A stretch of 64,000 bases of DNA from Symsagittifera roscoffensis (lineage: Eukaryota; Xenacoelomorpha; Acoela; Convolutidae). Below are positions 51,122 through 62,137 of this stretch, piece after piece (within the stretch, counting starts at the first letter, position 1; each line of letters starts with the position of its first letter). The stretch is from the NCBI RefSeq assembly GCF_963678635.1, contig NC_087068.1:40693649-40757648 (forward strand). The letters run 5' to 3'. The notes beneath the pieces are model-generated. The model searched no databases. It saw only the letters and a list, made by a program, of their open reading frames with translations, and had not been told where the DNA came from. A program made the translations under genes and the position numbers.

Positions 51122-54100
51122 TTATATTTCATCTAGTGTGGGTCGCTCTGGAAAGTTCGAACAGCTCGACAGCCCATCATCCGTTTCTGACTTAAGTGAT
51201 TTAATAAGACCTGAAGAATCTTTTATTTTCTGCAATCGTCTCAAGATACAAATTTTGTCCCTATGATTGGGACAATCAACAACTTCATTTTGTTTTGAGT
51301 TCTCGATCGTTTCATATCGAGTTTTAACCGGTAAAGCATATCCCAGTTTCCTCCCTCTCTGTATCGTGATCGGTATATCAAGGGTATTCAACAAGACACT
51401 GACGCAGAGGCCGCTCTTCGTTATCGAGAAGGATCTTCCTAAAACAGCAGCACTTTGACTATTAGGGTTCGGAACTACACACACTTGCTTGTTGTCACTT
51501 AGTTCATTGTAATTTTTCATCCTCAAGCCTACGATTGCCGCTTCATTCGCTTTTAGCCTCACCCTCCTACTCAAGAAAACCGGTGCTTTGTTTTCATTTG
51601 CCATTATTAAATTTACCGGTTTGATTGCGTACCTCCTATCCGGGTTCCGTATCCTGAACATTGCGTTATTTAGATCAATCGTTACGTCGAAATTCCTGAT
51701 GAAATCTCTGCCCAAAATGAATTGGTCAGATTCATCTAGGTTTTCTACCACGATAAAGCTCATCCACAGGTTACGTTCCCCCAAGTTGAGGGCTATTATC
51801 GGCGTCCTGCCCAGCACCCGAAGGGCCCCTTTGTTTGCTGCTGACAGCCGTATTCTCGAGTCTATCAAATCACCTTTGTCAAAGCCCATCCGCTCCCAAG
51901 TTTTGATTGGTATGACGCTCAAGACTGCTCCCGTATCAAGTAGCCCACGTAGTTGAGTCTTTTTGCTACTTATGTCTAGCACGTGCCCTGTCACATCTGC
52001 CTCTGTCCCGATGTGCATCGCATCTTCTTCAAGCATAGCGCAGTGTCCAATCGATCTCACTTTCAACTCTTCTTTCCCTACGTAGATTTGCCCAATTAGG
52101 TCTTCGTCACATGTTATCATTGTCTTGGTATAGATGTTTATTCCATCTATATTTAACATCACCTCGTGTGGACCATAAGCTTCAGTATACCTGTTGTCAA
52201 CACGGACTGACTTGCTGCCCCCTCTCATGAGTAGTGCTCTCAGCGCTCTTGAAGTCGTTTGTGGGCTTATACCACTCAAGTAATCTGCGTACACGTCAAT
52301 GTGCATTATTGTCTGGTCGCTCGGTTCGCTCAAGTTTCTGGTTACCTCGTGGCCGCCCACTGTCATTATCGACATTATTCTCGCCCCAATTTTCGATATG
52401 CCGAATGACTTTCCCGTCACCATTTTTACAGTGTTACAATTCCCGGTTTTTGTTGAGCCCGGTACAGCCTCTGGTGTCGGGTTCGTTCCGGTTAATGCTT
52501 CGTTAAAATTCTGTCTTTCGATCTCCAGCTTTAATCGTTGCTCTATTTCTTTCGCAGCCAGATCCTGTTTCATTTTGGCAATTGCCTCCGTCGCGGCTTT
52601 CTCATAATTTATCTCTAGAGAATTCCCGGCCGCGGATTCTATCGCGCCATTAACATGTGTTACAGCTTTCACTGTCTTCGTTGGCAATTCCGTGCTTGGT
52701 GCTCCTAAGTTCCTCGATTCAAACTCGTTTTGCCTGTTCCGCTGATTCTGCACCGCCGCTAATGCCAACTTATGTTTGGGGTGACTCTGGTCCTTGACCG
52801 CTTCCCAGAACAAGGGACAATCCATTCTGAAGTGCCCCTGCTGGTTACAGAAGAAGCATCTAGCGCCTATCTTGATGATTAAGCCATTATAGTACTCGTG
52901 TTCCTCCATCTGGCTCATGTCCTCCTCATCTGGTGCGTATCCTAGGCTCTTCATGCCTTGTTTGTATGTTGTGCAGTCAGCCACGTGGTGGTCCGCTGAC
53001 CCGCAGTTCGCGCATGATCTGCGCTTGTCCATATCATCTCTAGGTTTGTACCATGATGACCTCTGGGGTTGGCCTCCCACCTGTGTGTTCCTGTTTTCTG
53101 AATATGAGTATTTCTTGGGCTTCATCAGCATGTATTCCCTTGATTTCTGTCTCATTTCTTCTGGGGTTGGTGCGCTGTCTTTCGACAATGTGTAGTATGT
53201 TGCTAACATTGTCCTTAAGTCGTCACTTTTTACCCCATCAATGAACTTCGAGGCAATGCTAAAGTTTCTTCTGTTTGTCGACTCCCCTGGGTCAGTCCTT
53301 CTTCTCAAGCTCTCGAGATCATCTAGGAACCGATCTATTGACTCGTCGTCCCTCTGCCTTCTCTTTTCAAATCGCATCATCGCTTGGTGACCCTTCATGC
53401 CTGACCCGAATCGATTCAGCAATATCTCGAAGATCTTGTCCGCGGTGTCGCGTTCTTCTTCTTTCTTTGCGACCACGCATTTTAATGCCTTGCCTTCTAA
53501 GTTGCTGAGTATGGCTGTGCATGCTTGTCTTTCATCATTTAAGTTATCTTGCTCTAGGTGTAATCTCATCACTTCCACCCAAGTGTCGATGCATCCATCG
53601 GAGTCGTCTTTGAATTCCTTTGGCTTCTTGAAAGTTTTTCTTGATTTTCCGTCCCTCCTATCGCTCGAGTCAGTGTTACTCGTGGCGAAGGCCTCTAGAG
53701 TCCTGTTCATCATCTCCCAAGTGCTTGCCCATGTCATAGCATCCGGACCTGCGTTGCTGTTAGCTGTTGAGTCCCCCGGGCAAGTCGTTGTACTTGACGT
53801 TCCATTCTTCATGATTGTTTTAGCAGCTGTTGGGGCTATGCTCACCGTATCCCGGGTTAAGGGCAACGGTGTCGATTGCCGTTTGCCCATTTGTGGTTCC
53901 ACAAAGTCAACTCTGGTGCCTTGCGTGCGATCCGCTGCCGGTCTTTCTTGTGAGGTAGAATTTCTCAAGATTGCATCCAGTTTCGTCTGTATTGCACATG
54001 AACTTTCGGCCTGATTCTTGCTCATTGTGTCCATTCTCTTTTCCAGGCTACCTAATTGGCTGTTGACATCATCATATCGGTTTTTCAACTGTTGCATATC

Positions 54101-54634
54101 TTTTTTGATGTTCTTATCTCGTTCTTCATTGGTAGTTTCTACCTTATCTGACATCTCCTTGAGTCTCTCATCTGTTGCCTTAGCCAGGTTAAAATAACTA
54201 TCCAGATACTCGTGTTTGTTGTATCTTAATTCTTTTCTTATCACTTCTCTGTCCTCTTCGCTGTGCTTTAGTTTTTTGTCGATCTGATTCAGTTTCGCCA
54301 TCAAGTCACCTAGCTCAATAGTAGCCTCTTCATGGTCAGCCGTCGGTCTGTCTTCGGCCGTAGCTTCTGCTTTATTTTGTTCCTCTTTTGGATTGGCTTC
54401 TGTCGTCTTCGTGCTCACTGTCCCAAATGTTCGTGCTCTTTCAGCTTTTGGTTCTTCAGTCATGTTTTCTTTCGTTTTTATTCCGACCATCATCGCCAAC
54501 CTTTCTGTAAAAGATGTCTTTTTTACTTGAGAGTCTTCTTTCACCGTTTCTTCGGTGTTGCCTATTGCATCTTCCACATTGTCTATTGGTGAGAACTCTA
54601 AGGGTTTCGGGTTTGGTTCTTCTGCATTGGGCAT
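51122..54634 (-). CDS. gag-pro: Element B Gag (coiled coil, capsid-like, two zinc knuckles) and protease
   Basis: This is an 1170-residue frame. About 108-220 is a long charged coiled coil ending KLDAILRNS. About 346-520 is the capsid-like region. Zinc knuckles CANCGSADHHVADC (541-554) and CFFCNQQGHFRMDC (593-606) are both C-x2-C-x4-H-x4-C. The aspartic protease motif LLDTGAVLSV has Asp900, followed by LGRDFIRNF. This would be the structural part of the polyprotein plus its processing enzyme. It ends at TAA (51124-51122); RT follows in the same frame 11 codons later, and A reads through here, so the stop is a lesion or, less likely, a Gag-Pro/Pol boundary. Confidence 0.92.
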   Translation of the reverse strand: MPNAEEPNPKPLEFSPIDNVEDAIGNTEETVKEDSQVKKTSFTERLAMMVGIKTKENMTEEPKAERARTFGTVSTKTTEANPKEEQNKAEATAEDRPTADHEEATIELGDLMAKLNQIDKKLKHSEEDREVIRKELRYNKHEYLDSYFNLAKATDERLKEMSDKVETTNEERDKNIKKDMQQLKNRYDDVNSQLGSLEKRMDTMSKNQAESSCAIQTKLDAILRNSTSQERPAADRTQGTRVDFVEPQMGKRQSTPLPLTRDTVSIAPTAAKTIMKNGTSSTTTCPGDSTANSNAGPDAMTWASTWEMMNRTLEAFATSNTDSSDRRDGKSRKTFKKPKEFKDDSDGCIDTWVEVMRLHLEQDNLNDERQACTAILSNLEGKALKCVVAKKEEERDTADKIFEILLNRFGSGMKGHQAMMRFEKRRQRDDESIDRFLDDLESLRRRTDPGESTNRRNFSIASKFIDGVKSDDLRTMLATYYTLSKDSAPTPEEMRQKSREYMLMKPKKYSYSENRNTQVGGQPQRSSWYKPRDDMDKRRSCANCGSADHHVADCTTYKQGMKSLGYAPDEEDMSQMEEHEYYNGLIIKIGARCFFCNQQGHFRMDCPLFWEAVKDQSHPKHKLALAAVQNQRNRQNEFESRNLGAPSTELPTKTVKAVTHVNGAIESAAGNSLEINYEKAATEAIAKMKQDLAAKEIEQRLKLEIERQNFNEALTGTNPTPEAVPGSTKTGNCNTVKMVTGKSFGISKIGARIMSIMTVGGHEVTRNLSEPSDQTIMHIDVYADYLSGISPQTTSRALRALLMRGGSKSVRVDNRYTEAYGPHEVMLNIDGINIYTKTMITCDEDLIGQIYVGKEELKVRSIGHCAMLEEDAMHIGTEADVTGHVLDISSKKTQLRGLLDTGAVLSVIPIKTWERMGFDKGDLIDSRIRLSAANKGALRVLGRTPIIALNLGERNLWMSFIVVENLDESDQFILGRDFIRNFDVTIDLNNAMFRIRNPDRRYAIKPVNLIMANENKAPVFLSRRVRLKANEAAIVGLRMKNYNELSDNKQVCVVPNPNSQSAAVLGRSFSITKSGLCVSVLLNTLDIPITIQRGRKLGYALPVKTRYETIENSKQNEVVDCPNHRDKICILRRLQKIKDSSGLIKSLKSETDDGLSSCSNFPERPTLDEI

Positions 54635-54903
54635 TGGAGTTGACTCCGTCGTCTTTTCTCCAGTTCATCTACGCTCTGGTCTGGTGTCTCTAGGTCGATT
54701 TCGATTGTAGGCTCCACCTGTTTTTCCCTCGCATCTTCTCGCGTCTTGCTCTCGGTGCCACTCCTCGTGCTGACCATGCTAACTGAAAAGTTATTTTTTG
54801 TTTTGCTTGGGCCCCTTGATGTCGTTCCACGCAGCGACGAGTTATATTTCGTGTTTGATCCACTTGACCTTTTTTCAAGCACCGGTACCCTACTCCGTCT
54901 CAT
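54598..54903 (-). pseudogene. Element B ORF1 N-terminal piece
   Basis: This 101-codon basic and Ser/Thr-rich frame beginning MRRSRVPVLEKR overlaps the next Gag frame by 37 bases in another register. Its counterpart in A (30510-30058) has the same layout, so the real ORF1 start is probably here, with a shift near 54,640. The last few codons are likely out of frame. Confidence 0.45.
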
Positions 54904-55259
54904 TATTTCTATTTACAATTGCTCTTATTTACAATATTATTATATACACAATTTTATTCTAAGAATAAAAAAAATTTTGTGGAAACAAATTCTTAAAAGA
55001 AAATATACAACGTGATAAAAACCTTGTTCCAGTTCTCTAAAATCTTCGAGTAACTTTCTTTATTTGTGGTCCCAACCGTACCGGGCTCCAATTAGTCTTG
55101 TTCTGTCTTAATTCTGACTTAAAACAACTTGTTGTAATTTTACTTCAATTTTTATACTGTCCTAAGACTTCCAGTTACCGTCCCTACTCTTCTTTGTACC
55201 GTCCCAGGCTTCTTTCTACTGTCCCAAGACTGTTCGGTATTGTCCCAGTACTTCGTTAG

Positions 55260-55905
55260 TGTCCCAAGACCCTTGTCCTGAGAGTACTATCCCAAGGCTA
55301 CTGTCCCAAGGCTAGTGTCCCGAGACCAGTGTCCCAAGACTGCTGTCCCAAGGCTAGTGTCCCAAGACCAATGTCCCAAGACTACTGTCCCAAGGCTAGT
55401 GTCCCAAGGCTAGTGTACCAAGGCTAGTGTCCCAAGGCTAGTGTCCCAAGACTACTGTCCCAAGGCTAGTGTCCCAAGACTACTGTCCCAAGGCTAGTGT
55501 CCCAAGGCTAGTGTCCCAAGACTACTGTCCCAAGGCTAGTGTCCCAAGACTACTGTCCCAAGGCTAGTGTCCCAAGGCTAGTGTCCCAAGACTACTGTCC
55601 CAAGGCTAGTGTCCCAAGACCCTTGTCCCAAGACCCTGTCCCAAGACCCTTGTCCCAAGACCACTGTCCCAAGACCACTTTCCCAAGACCCTTGTCCCAA
55701 GACCCTGTCCCAAGACCCTTGTCCCAAGACCACTGTCCCAAGACCACTGTCCCAAGACCACTGTCCCAAGACCCTGTCCCAAGACCCTTGTCCCAAGACC
55801 ACTGTCCCAAGACCACTGTCCCAAGACCACTGTCCCAAGACCACTGTCCCAAGACCACTGTCCCAAGACCACTGTCCCAAGACTGTATCAAGACTGTTCT
55901 GGTCC
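55260..55905. repeat. 14-bp minisatellite in the element B leader
   Basis: There are about 45 copies of a unit close to GTCCCAAGACCACT or GTCCCAAGGCTAGT (plus strand), with some 13-base units. The left half mostly alternates the ACTACT and GCTAGT forms and the right half is mostly ACCACT or ACCCTT. Degenerate copies extend left to about 55195 and right to about 55935. Confidence 0.92.
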
Positions 55906-57393
55906 AACACTGTCCCAGGACTTCTTTGGCACTATTCCAAGACTGTTGACAAGTGTCTGAGCGGTGGGACCTCTTTCTTCTTCGTTATGGGGACTTCTTG
56001 ATTCACTGTACCTCGTACCACCACTCAAGCTCTAGTAAAATTTTCCCAAAAACCCTCTCTTAAACGCCAAATGCTGACCCCCCTTTTTCTTATTTCTTTT
56101 TAATTACCTCTTTTTCAATGTTCCAAGCAACTTGAGACCAAAACCTGTCCGCAGGTATCTTGTGATCCCCTGTTCGTATGAAAACTAAACCCAAATCCTC
56201 ACCAAAATGCAACAAAAATCCAAGCTAGAAAAAGTAATAAAAACGGAAAGATGAGCCCACCTAAATTTCAAAGGTGACAAATGTCTACCTTCTACGAAAA
56301 AATGTCTGGTACCTAATTGCCACGCGTTTCCTTCCCACCTGCTAGCGATCTTATGGGGTATCACAAAAACTGTCTATGTCCGTTCCCCCTACCGATCCGA
56401 CCAGGGTACCTACCTTAACCTAATTCCAATTTTGGATATCCGCTTCCTATGACCAACGCGTGTAAATGACTAATGTAACTAAATCAACGATGTCGACTAA
56501 TTAGTTACTCTAATTTCCCCCCTTTTTACAATTTACAACCGCCAACCTCTAACTTAACCAGCCCCCCTTCTAACCTCCCCCCTTTTTAGCCCCCCTTCTT
56601 AAGCCTAAAATTACCTTAAGCGCCGGGTGCTAAACCTCTCAAGAGAAAACCGTAGACCTGTCTCCAGGCCTGCTCAAGTAAAAACGTTTCTCAAAACCGG
56701 GGGATATCGCTTGTCCAATTTTACACTTATTTCCTATAATGTAATGTGAATTTTTACGATACCCGTTCTGCCCAACTTGAGAACTCGAGAACTGCCAAAT
56801 CCTTCTTGGCTACTTTCCCACTCGACTGGTCACCTCTTCCAGTCCAGTCTCCTATTGGTTCAGCTCAAGTGCTCCTGAACCACCACTCGGCTGGTCACCT
56901 CTTCCAGTCAAGTCTCCTATTGTTTCAGATAAGTTCCAAGCTATCTGAAAACCCTTGACAACGCCCCACACTCGGGCTCTTTATTAAGGTTACTGGATTA
57001 AATTACTAGGTTGATCGAAACGATCGAACTTGTAAAACAGTATGGGTATACTATTTAATTAATATAAAGGTTTGATCCAACTAATCTGCTGTCAAAGTCA
57101 CTGTCTTTTTTCGTTTTATGGTTTTTGTTCCTTTTTCTATTCTTTTTTGGTTTTTGTTTTGCTTTTTGTCTTTTTGCTCGTGTTTTTATCCCCCTAGTTG
57201 CCCCCCTTTACTCGGTTAGCTAAGCCTCGTTCGGAGAGCGTACCAGGAAGTTTTCTCGAGTTTTCTTAAAAAGCTATCACGGTACAACCGGAAGGTTTGC
57301 ACGTTCCTATCGAACCGCACCGCCGGTACTCTAGAATGGGCATTTAGCCCGAAGCTGTCTCAAGTGGGTTCGACTCCGTAGTCTTGATGTCGT

Positions 57394-57411
57394 AAACACC
57401 CAGGAGCGCCA
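57394..57411 (-). promoter_or_regulatory. Element B primer-binding site
   Basis: The sense strand reads TGGCGCTCCTGGGTGTTT, starting 11 bases after the LTR. The first 15 bases are identical to the site in element A, although the surrounding sequence differs. Confidence 0.7.
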
Positions 57412-57422
57412 TAAAAACACTA

Positions 57423-58331
57423 TGTAACATTCGTCTACTGCAGTCACACATGAAGCTTAAGAAAAATAGGCCCTATAACTATTGGCTCAAGAGTCAGGGA
57501 CAATATCTCTTGTGTTTTTCTACCTCAAATCAGTCGGAGCCAATTCGGTTCGTTTGTGACATGAGACTACGACCCGTTACAGCTTAAAGGCTACTATTAA
57601 AATATCCCCCCACTCTAGAATTAAGAACGTCCTCATACTTAGGTCTCTAGATACCCAAAATACATGAACGCCGTTAAAAACCGGGTTGGAACAATCCGTT
57701 AAGTTATTTTTTATTAGACAGTGGAACTTTGATCCATTTCAGATGGATCAACCTAAAACTCGCCTTACCTCAACATAACAATTATAAAACACACTCTAGA
57801 AATTTAAATTAGTACTCACATTGTAGCACGCTCAAGAATCGGGAGTAATCAAGTCGGTAATCAACTCGAGAATTAAATAATGTAACTAAAATGAGTTTAA
57901 TGTTTGTCAGTTTTAACAACAAGAACAAGTTTGTACTCTAGACTAAAGTTTCTCGTGAACCATTGGGACACTCAAGCTGTCCACTTTTCCACCGAAGGTT
58001 CACTCTAGTCCAGTTTAGAATAATACTCCAGTCAAGTCACAATAATCCAGTTCGTGGGAATACGCTTCTTTCTGTTTCGAATGGGATAGCTCTACTCTAG
58101 ATTATTACCGTGACGGAAATTGCGAATAGCAATTTCCTACTGATTTATCTTGCAACTTTCCCGCGATTGTCACTCGATTGTTCTGACTTCTCTTTTTTGA
58201 CTTTCAGTTATCGCGAGAAAATCGTCCATGACAGGCTCCATTCGAATTTTTGAAAAATTAAATTTCACCCCAAAATTAAGTGTTTTTTGCTTCTCTCAAG
58301 GTCAAACTTCCAAATATGACCGACTGGCACA
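57423..58331 (-). repeat. Element B 5' LTR
   Basis: This is 909 bp, TGTGCC...GTTACA on the sense strand. Its outer edge meets the repeat unit at 58332; its inner edge is 11 bases from the primer-binding site. It shares only the terminal bases with the LTRs of element A. Confidence 0.95.
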
Positions 58332-59260
58332 TAGGTTTGCCATGATGTCGAGATTGAGCCGAAATTTCAGACTTTGAAAGGCAAAAGCTTTGTCAACAAT
58401 TCAACTACAACTGAAGATGAGGCACAACTTGACATTAGAGCAAACTGACTCTGTGTTTCACGAACTAGCCGCGCTTTCTTTGTTGTGAAAATTTTCAACC
58501 TGATAAGAAACTGACAAATACAAAATCGACCTGGCCTCTGTAAAGGGAGCCACTAAATGGCTCAATGCCTTACCACTAAGCAGATACAAGTTCAATCTGA
58601 TCAAATTAGAATTCATAGATGGCATTTACTTAGGATACGGATGGGAACCAACCAAAACACCTCTGACGTGTGCATGTGGTGCAAGTTTTAAATTCACATA
58701 TGCCCTACACTGTGCAAAGGGTGGTTACACACCCATAAGACAAATGAAATTAGGGACACATTCACCAAACTTATGAATGAGGTGCGCCGTGACGTCAAGA
58801 TTGAGCCAAAATTTCAGGCATTGAAAGCCGAAAGCTTTGTCAAAAACTCAACTACGACTGAAGATGAGGCACAACTTGACATTAAAGCAAACGGACCTGT
58901 GGTTCACGATTCAGTCGCGTTTTGTTTCTGTGAAAATTTTCAACCCCCATGCAAAAACTGCACAAAGACGCATACAAGTATCACGAAACGCTGAAGAACT
59001 CCACATTTCAGCAAAAGAATTTTAAATCTAAAGCAGAGTAGCTTCTGCCCGCTAATTTCCGGATGCACCGGTGGCGCTGCTCCAACGGCCACGCGGACGA
59101 TGCAGCGATTAGCCGAAAAACTAAGTGAATAAAGACAAGAAAGCTATCCAGAATTGATAAACTACATGATAAAATAAGCTTCGCGCCCCTGAGGAGCTCT
59201 ATACTTAGTAAAAGGGGTGTAGATCGCTGGGCAAAGTTCAATTTATTGACAACTCCTTTA
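58332..59260. repeat. Tandem repeat unit 2, right part (after element B)
   Basis: This resumes unit 2 after element B. The left flank of B ends in GAG (34950-34952) and the right flank begins TAG (58332-58334), consistent with a 3-bp target duplication in which one base has changed. The segment carries the rest of the non-LTR reverse-transcriptase remnant and runs without a break into unit 3 at 59261. Confidence 0.92.
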
Positions 59261-59272
59261 GCGCTTTTGTAG
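58332..59272 (+). pseudogene. Non-LTR reverse-transcriptase remnant, unit 2, 3' piece
   Basis: This is the continuation of the remnant beyond element B. It contains the end of subrepeat 1, all of subrepeat 2 (from 58510) and the C-terminal segment up to the TAG at 59270-59272. It differs from unit 1 in having an extra stop near the C-terminus (SEKRQ in unit 1 reads SE-stop-RQ here). No complete element is present. Confidence 0.7.
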
Positions 59273-59983
59273 AGGAAGGACCGCTAAGATAAATTAACGT
59301 TACGACGGTGCATTTAATGCTGATAAATGACTACAATGATAAAAAGATTGTTTGCTGATATATATGCATTTTTTAACTCTGGTATGGCCCTATCCAGCTT
59401 GTGCACTTACCGTAACTAAATGGAAGGGCACCTTTTGTAATTAAATCTTTTGTGTTAACTATAGGTAAAAAGCTTGAAAAATGTAGTAGAATTAAACTTA
59501 TGAGGAGGACAGCGTGTCAACAATTTTCATCTTATTTAGGCTGAAAAACGCCTAAAAATCAGGCAGTTTTTTTGACACTTCGGTAACTTTTTACGGAATC
59601 ATATTTAATGAGATCTTTCGTATGATGCGACACATGACTCCCTTCGAGATTTGTGTTCAAAAAAAGGACCTCACGCCATAGTTCCTTCTCATTCCCACCC
59701 TTCTAGAATCTTCGAAATAAAATCTTCACTAATGAGAGCAAAATTGAATCATTGTTTAACTATCGATTACTAAACGAATGGTCGGAACTTTCTATGCTTC
59801 TTGCACAGAAATCTTTCTTTTTTATGTTTGCTTCGTCGTGAAGTTGAAAAGACTTTTGAAGAAGATTTTTATGTAGTTCAAAAATGATAGTATAAACAGA
59901 ATGAGTATTAAGTTTGGCAACTCAATGAAAAATCAATTAATATGAGAGTGTTAATCATCAGTAGATAGAGAAGTGGAGGTATT

Positions 59984-60635
59984 TCATTTTTTCTTCTGGA
60001 GCATGTTATCCGCAACAAATGTTTTCACTTCGGTAAAGTAGCGATCGCCGGTTGGGAGAAATTGTACTGCTGAAGCTGCGGTGGCTTGCATTGTACCCGT
60101 TCTCTTCATTTTGGGTTTTGCCTTAGTCTTACCTCGCGTGCTATCTAACTTCTTCTTGCCTAGCAATCTTTCACCTTCAGCTTTGGTTGCTTTCATCGTT
60201 GTATGCTTTGCAAGCTAAAAGCAGATTTATTGTTAGTTTTATACCCTTCAAGATCATCGAGTATCTGGTTTGGCTGCTTATTGTTGTTATGGTCGAAATG
60301 AAAAATATGCCTTATCTAAAAATAATTAGCTGGGCATTTTTTTAAGTCATCGCGCCTATTCAAAAATCAAGCGATCAAACCTTGGGCTTCTTTGCAGCTG
60401 TTTTGCCTCTAGTTTTTCCTCTCGCCTTGCCTTTCGTTATTGTTTTGCCCTCTTTTGCCGTGACTTTCATTGTCTGCTGCTTTACTAGTTTCACTTTCTT
60501 CTTGGGAGCATCAATTTCTACTGTCACCGGCGCTTTTCGCTTTCTAGTGGTTCCAATGGAGCCAACAAATGATTGCGATGCTTCCACAGTTTGCTGGATG
60601 GTCGTGGATCTCTTCAGCCTAGCTTTAGGGGGCAT
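59984..60635 (-). CDS. Lysine-rich basic protein, two exons, array copy 3
   Basis: This is the third copy, with exon 1 at 60635-60381 and exon 2 at 60214-59984. The predicted protein differs from copy 1 by about two residues, for example Arg for Lys in the MPPKA segment. Splice signals are conserved: GTTTGA donor, TTTTAG acceptor and CTACAG acceptor just before the start codon. As with the other copies there is no recognised domain; the sequence is lysine, threonine and alanine rich with short basic clusters. Role unknown; a chromatin- or RNA-associated basic protein is a reasonable guess only. Confidence 0.58.
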
Positions 60636-61841
60636 ATTTTGTCTGTAGATTTGCACAAATTAAATTATACGCAAAGCTGCAGAAAATGTTTAGAGTGAAA
60701 GTAGAATCAGTATTGAGCTCGCAAGACAAAACAACGTAATCGAAGAGCGTAGAAATTGATTTTATGTGGTAGAAACTGCGTATTTCCAACTGACTGTTAA
60801 CTCAATACTACGCTACTACGAGCAAGAACGGAGGTTGAACGTGCCATGCTTTGTAATAAATATATAAGAACAGCAGCATAGAGTAAGTAGATGTAATAAT
60901 CTAAAGAACTGCACCAGTACGACTATCGCAAGTAGCACACGACAATGAATACGTCAAAGCGTTTAAAAGTAAATTGAATAAAAGTGCTTTAGTATTCAAA
61001 GTAACGCTTTTTTGTTTGTGAGAAACATATGATGACAGGTTTATTGCATTGCTGACATTGAAAAACATTGATGAAACTTGTTTTAATGAGGGGAATTGTT
61101 TTCTCTATGTAGCCTAAATAGAATTTCTACTTTCAAGACTCCTCATTTGGTTGTGTTTTTCAGCTCACTGGAAATTCTCTAAGCTTTAAAATCACATACA
61201 TACATGATCTCTTACAAATCACGATTTAGTAAGTTTGTGCTTTGAATCATTTTGGTGCACATTTGTCACTAATCTTAAGAACCAGATGCTTTTAAATAAG
61301 ACAAGTAGTTTTTCTCGATACTCGTGAAGTTTTATATACCTTACTGAAGCCTAATCGCCTTTATAGAGGACAAAACTATTTAAATAAATTTATCGATTCA
61401 AAGTATGTGTTAATCTTTTAACGTTTAGTAGTGTATCTGTTGCTGGGAGACTTTTAAATTCAACTGAAGGCTGCGAACATTTATTTTTCCCCTTCTGATT
61501 AGCACGGGTATTGCAATTTTACTCGAGCCTGTACTCTTTTTGGCAATACCTAGAAAGAGCGCTTTTTTCAAACAAATTGAAAATGGACGCAAACAACTAA
61601 TTGGAATTTAATTGCCCAAAAAAGCAGAGTTGTGGTGGTCGTATAAGTTAGTTGTTGCTGTTGTTGTTGCCTCGTCTCCTTCATAGGCAGCGGGTTTCGT
61701 TTCGTTTTTGTTTCTCCTTTATCTCGGTAGGAGATGAAAGTTAGTTTGAGTTGCTTTGTCTCGTCCACAGTCCAGTGTCGCTGGCCCGCGTCGGGATATA
61801 TAAGGCATATCTAATTTGTGGGTTAGTTGAACGTCGGTTTG

Positions 61842-62137
61842 AGACTGGACTTCGTCTAAGTGGGCCTCTCGTCTTGTTATGTTGTTGTGAGGCCAGCATC
61901 CTCCGGCATGCTTATTATTTCTTGAAGGAAGTATAGCTACCCGGAGGAGGTCAGTCCAGAGACTGAGGACATGTGGATCTGTCGGTCTTCCTCGACAGTG
62001 AAATATGTGATTAACATCATGAGGGCCTTGACTTTAATGAGGCCTATTAACACAGATTCCACAGACGTTTGTAGGTTTTAACCTACTCCGATAATTATTC
62101 ACCAAGGGAGAGTATCCTAGTCGGAGCTGAGCAAGTT
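61842..62137 (+). other. Conserved hairpin-rich segment, unit 3
   Basis: This is the copy in unit 3, with CTGTCG/CGACAG at 61979-61998 and GTAGGTTTTAACCTAC at 62071-62086. It lies downstream of the TATA-like box at 61797-61803. All hairpin arms match unit 2. Confidence 0.3.

Larger units (their letters stand above)
54904..57422 (-). other. Element B leader, non-coding
   Basis: This is about 2.5 kb between the LTR and ORF1. It contains a 14-bp minisatellite (about 55260-55905), C-rich tracts around 56520-56600 and T-rich stretches near 57100-57200. No gene is supported; open frames across the minisatellite are by-products of its period. It shows no obvious similarity to the leader of element A apart from the primer-binding site. 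Confidence 0.7.
34953..58331 (-). mobile_element. Element B: giant Ty3/gypsy LTR retrotransposon, 23.4 kb
   Basis: This is bounded by direct repeats 34953-35866 (914 bp) and 57423-58331 (909 bp), which differ by around ten substitutions and a few short indels by eye. LTR ends, primer-binding core, polypurine module and ORF order match element A, but LTR interiors and leader do not, so A and B are separate families of one lineage. ORF1 (54903-45662) is one frame from 54634 onward with two in-frame stops and a SINE insertion. ORF2 (45157-36295) has one stop and two frameshifts. B is overall the better template for reading domain order: the SGNH domain is intact and Gag plus protease is one frame. 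Confidence 0.95.

Noticed and set aside
55260-55905. Possible CRISPR array
   Set aside because: The repeats are 14 bp, directly adjacent and degenerate with no spacers, and the genome is clearly eukaryotic.
55539-56001. Long open frames on both strands with CPKTTVPRPLSQD-like or LGTVVLGQWSWDS-like repeats
   Set aside because: They are produced by the 14-bp minisatellite, whose 42-base super-period leaves several frames open. No independent coding evidence.
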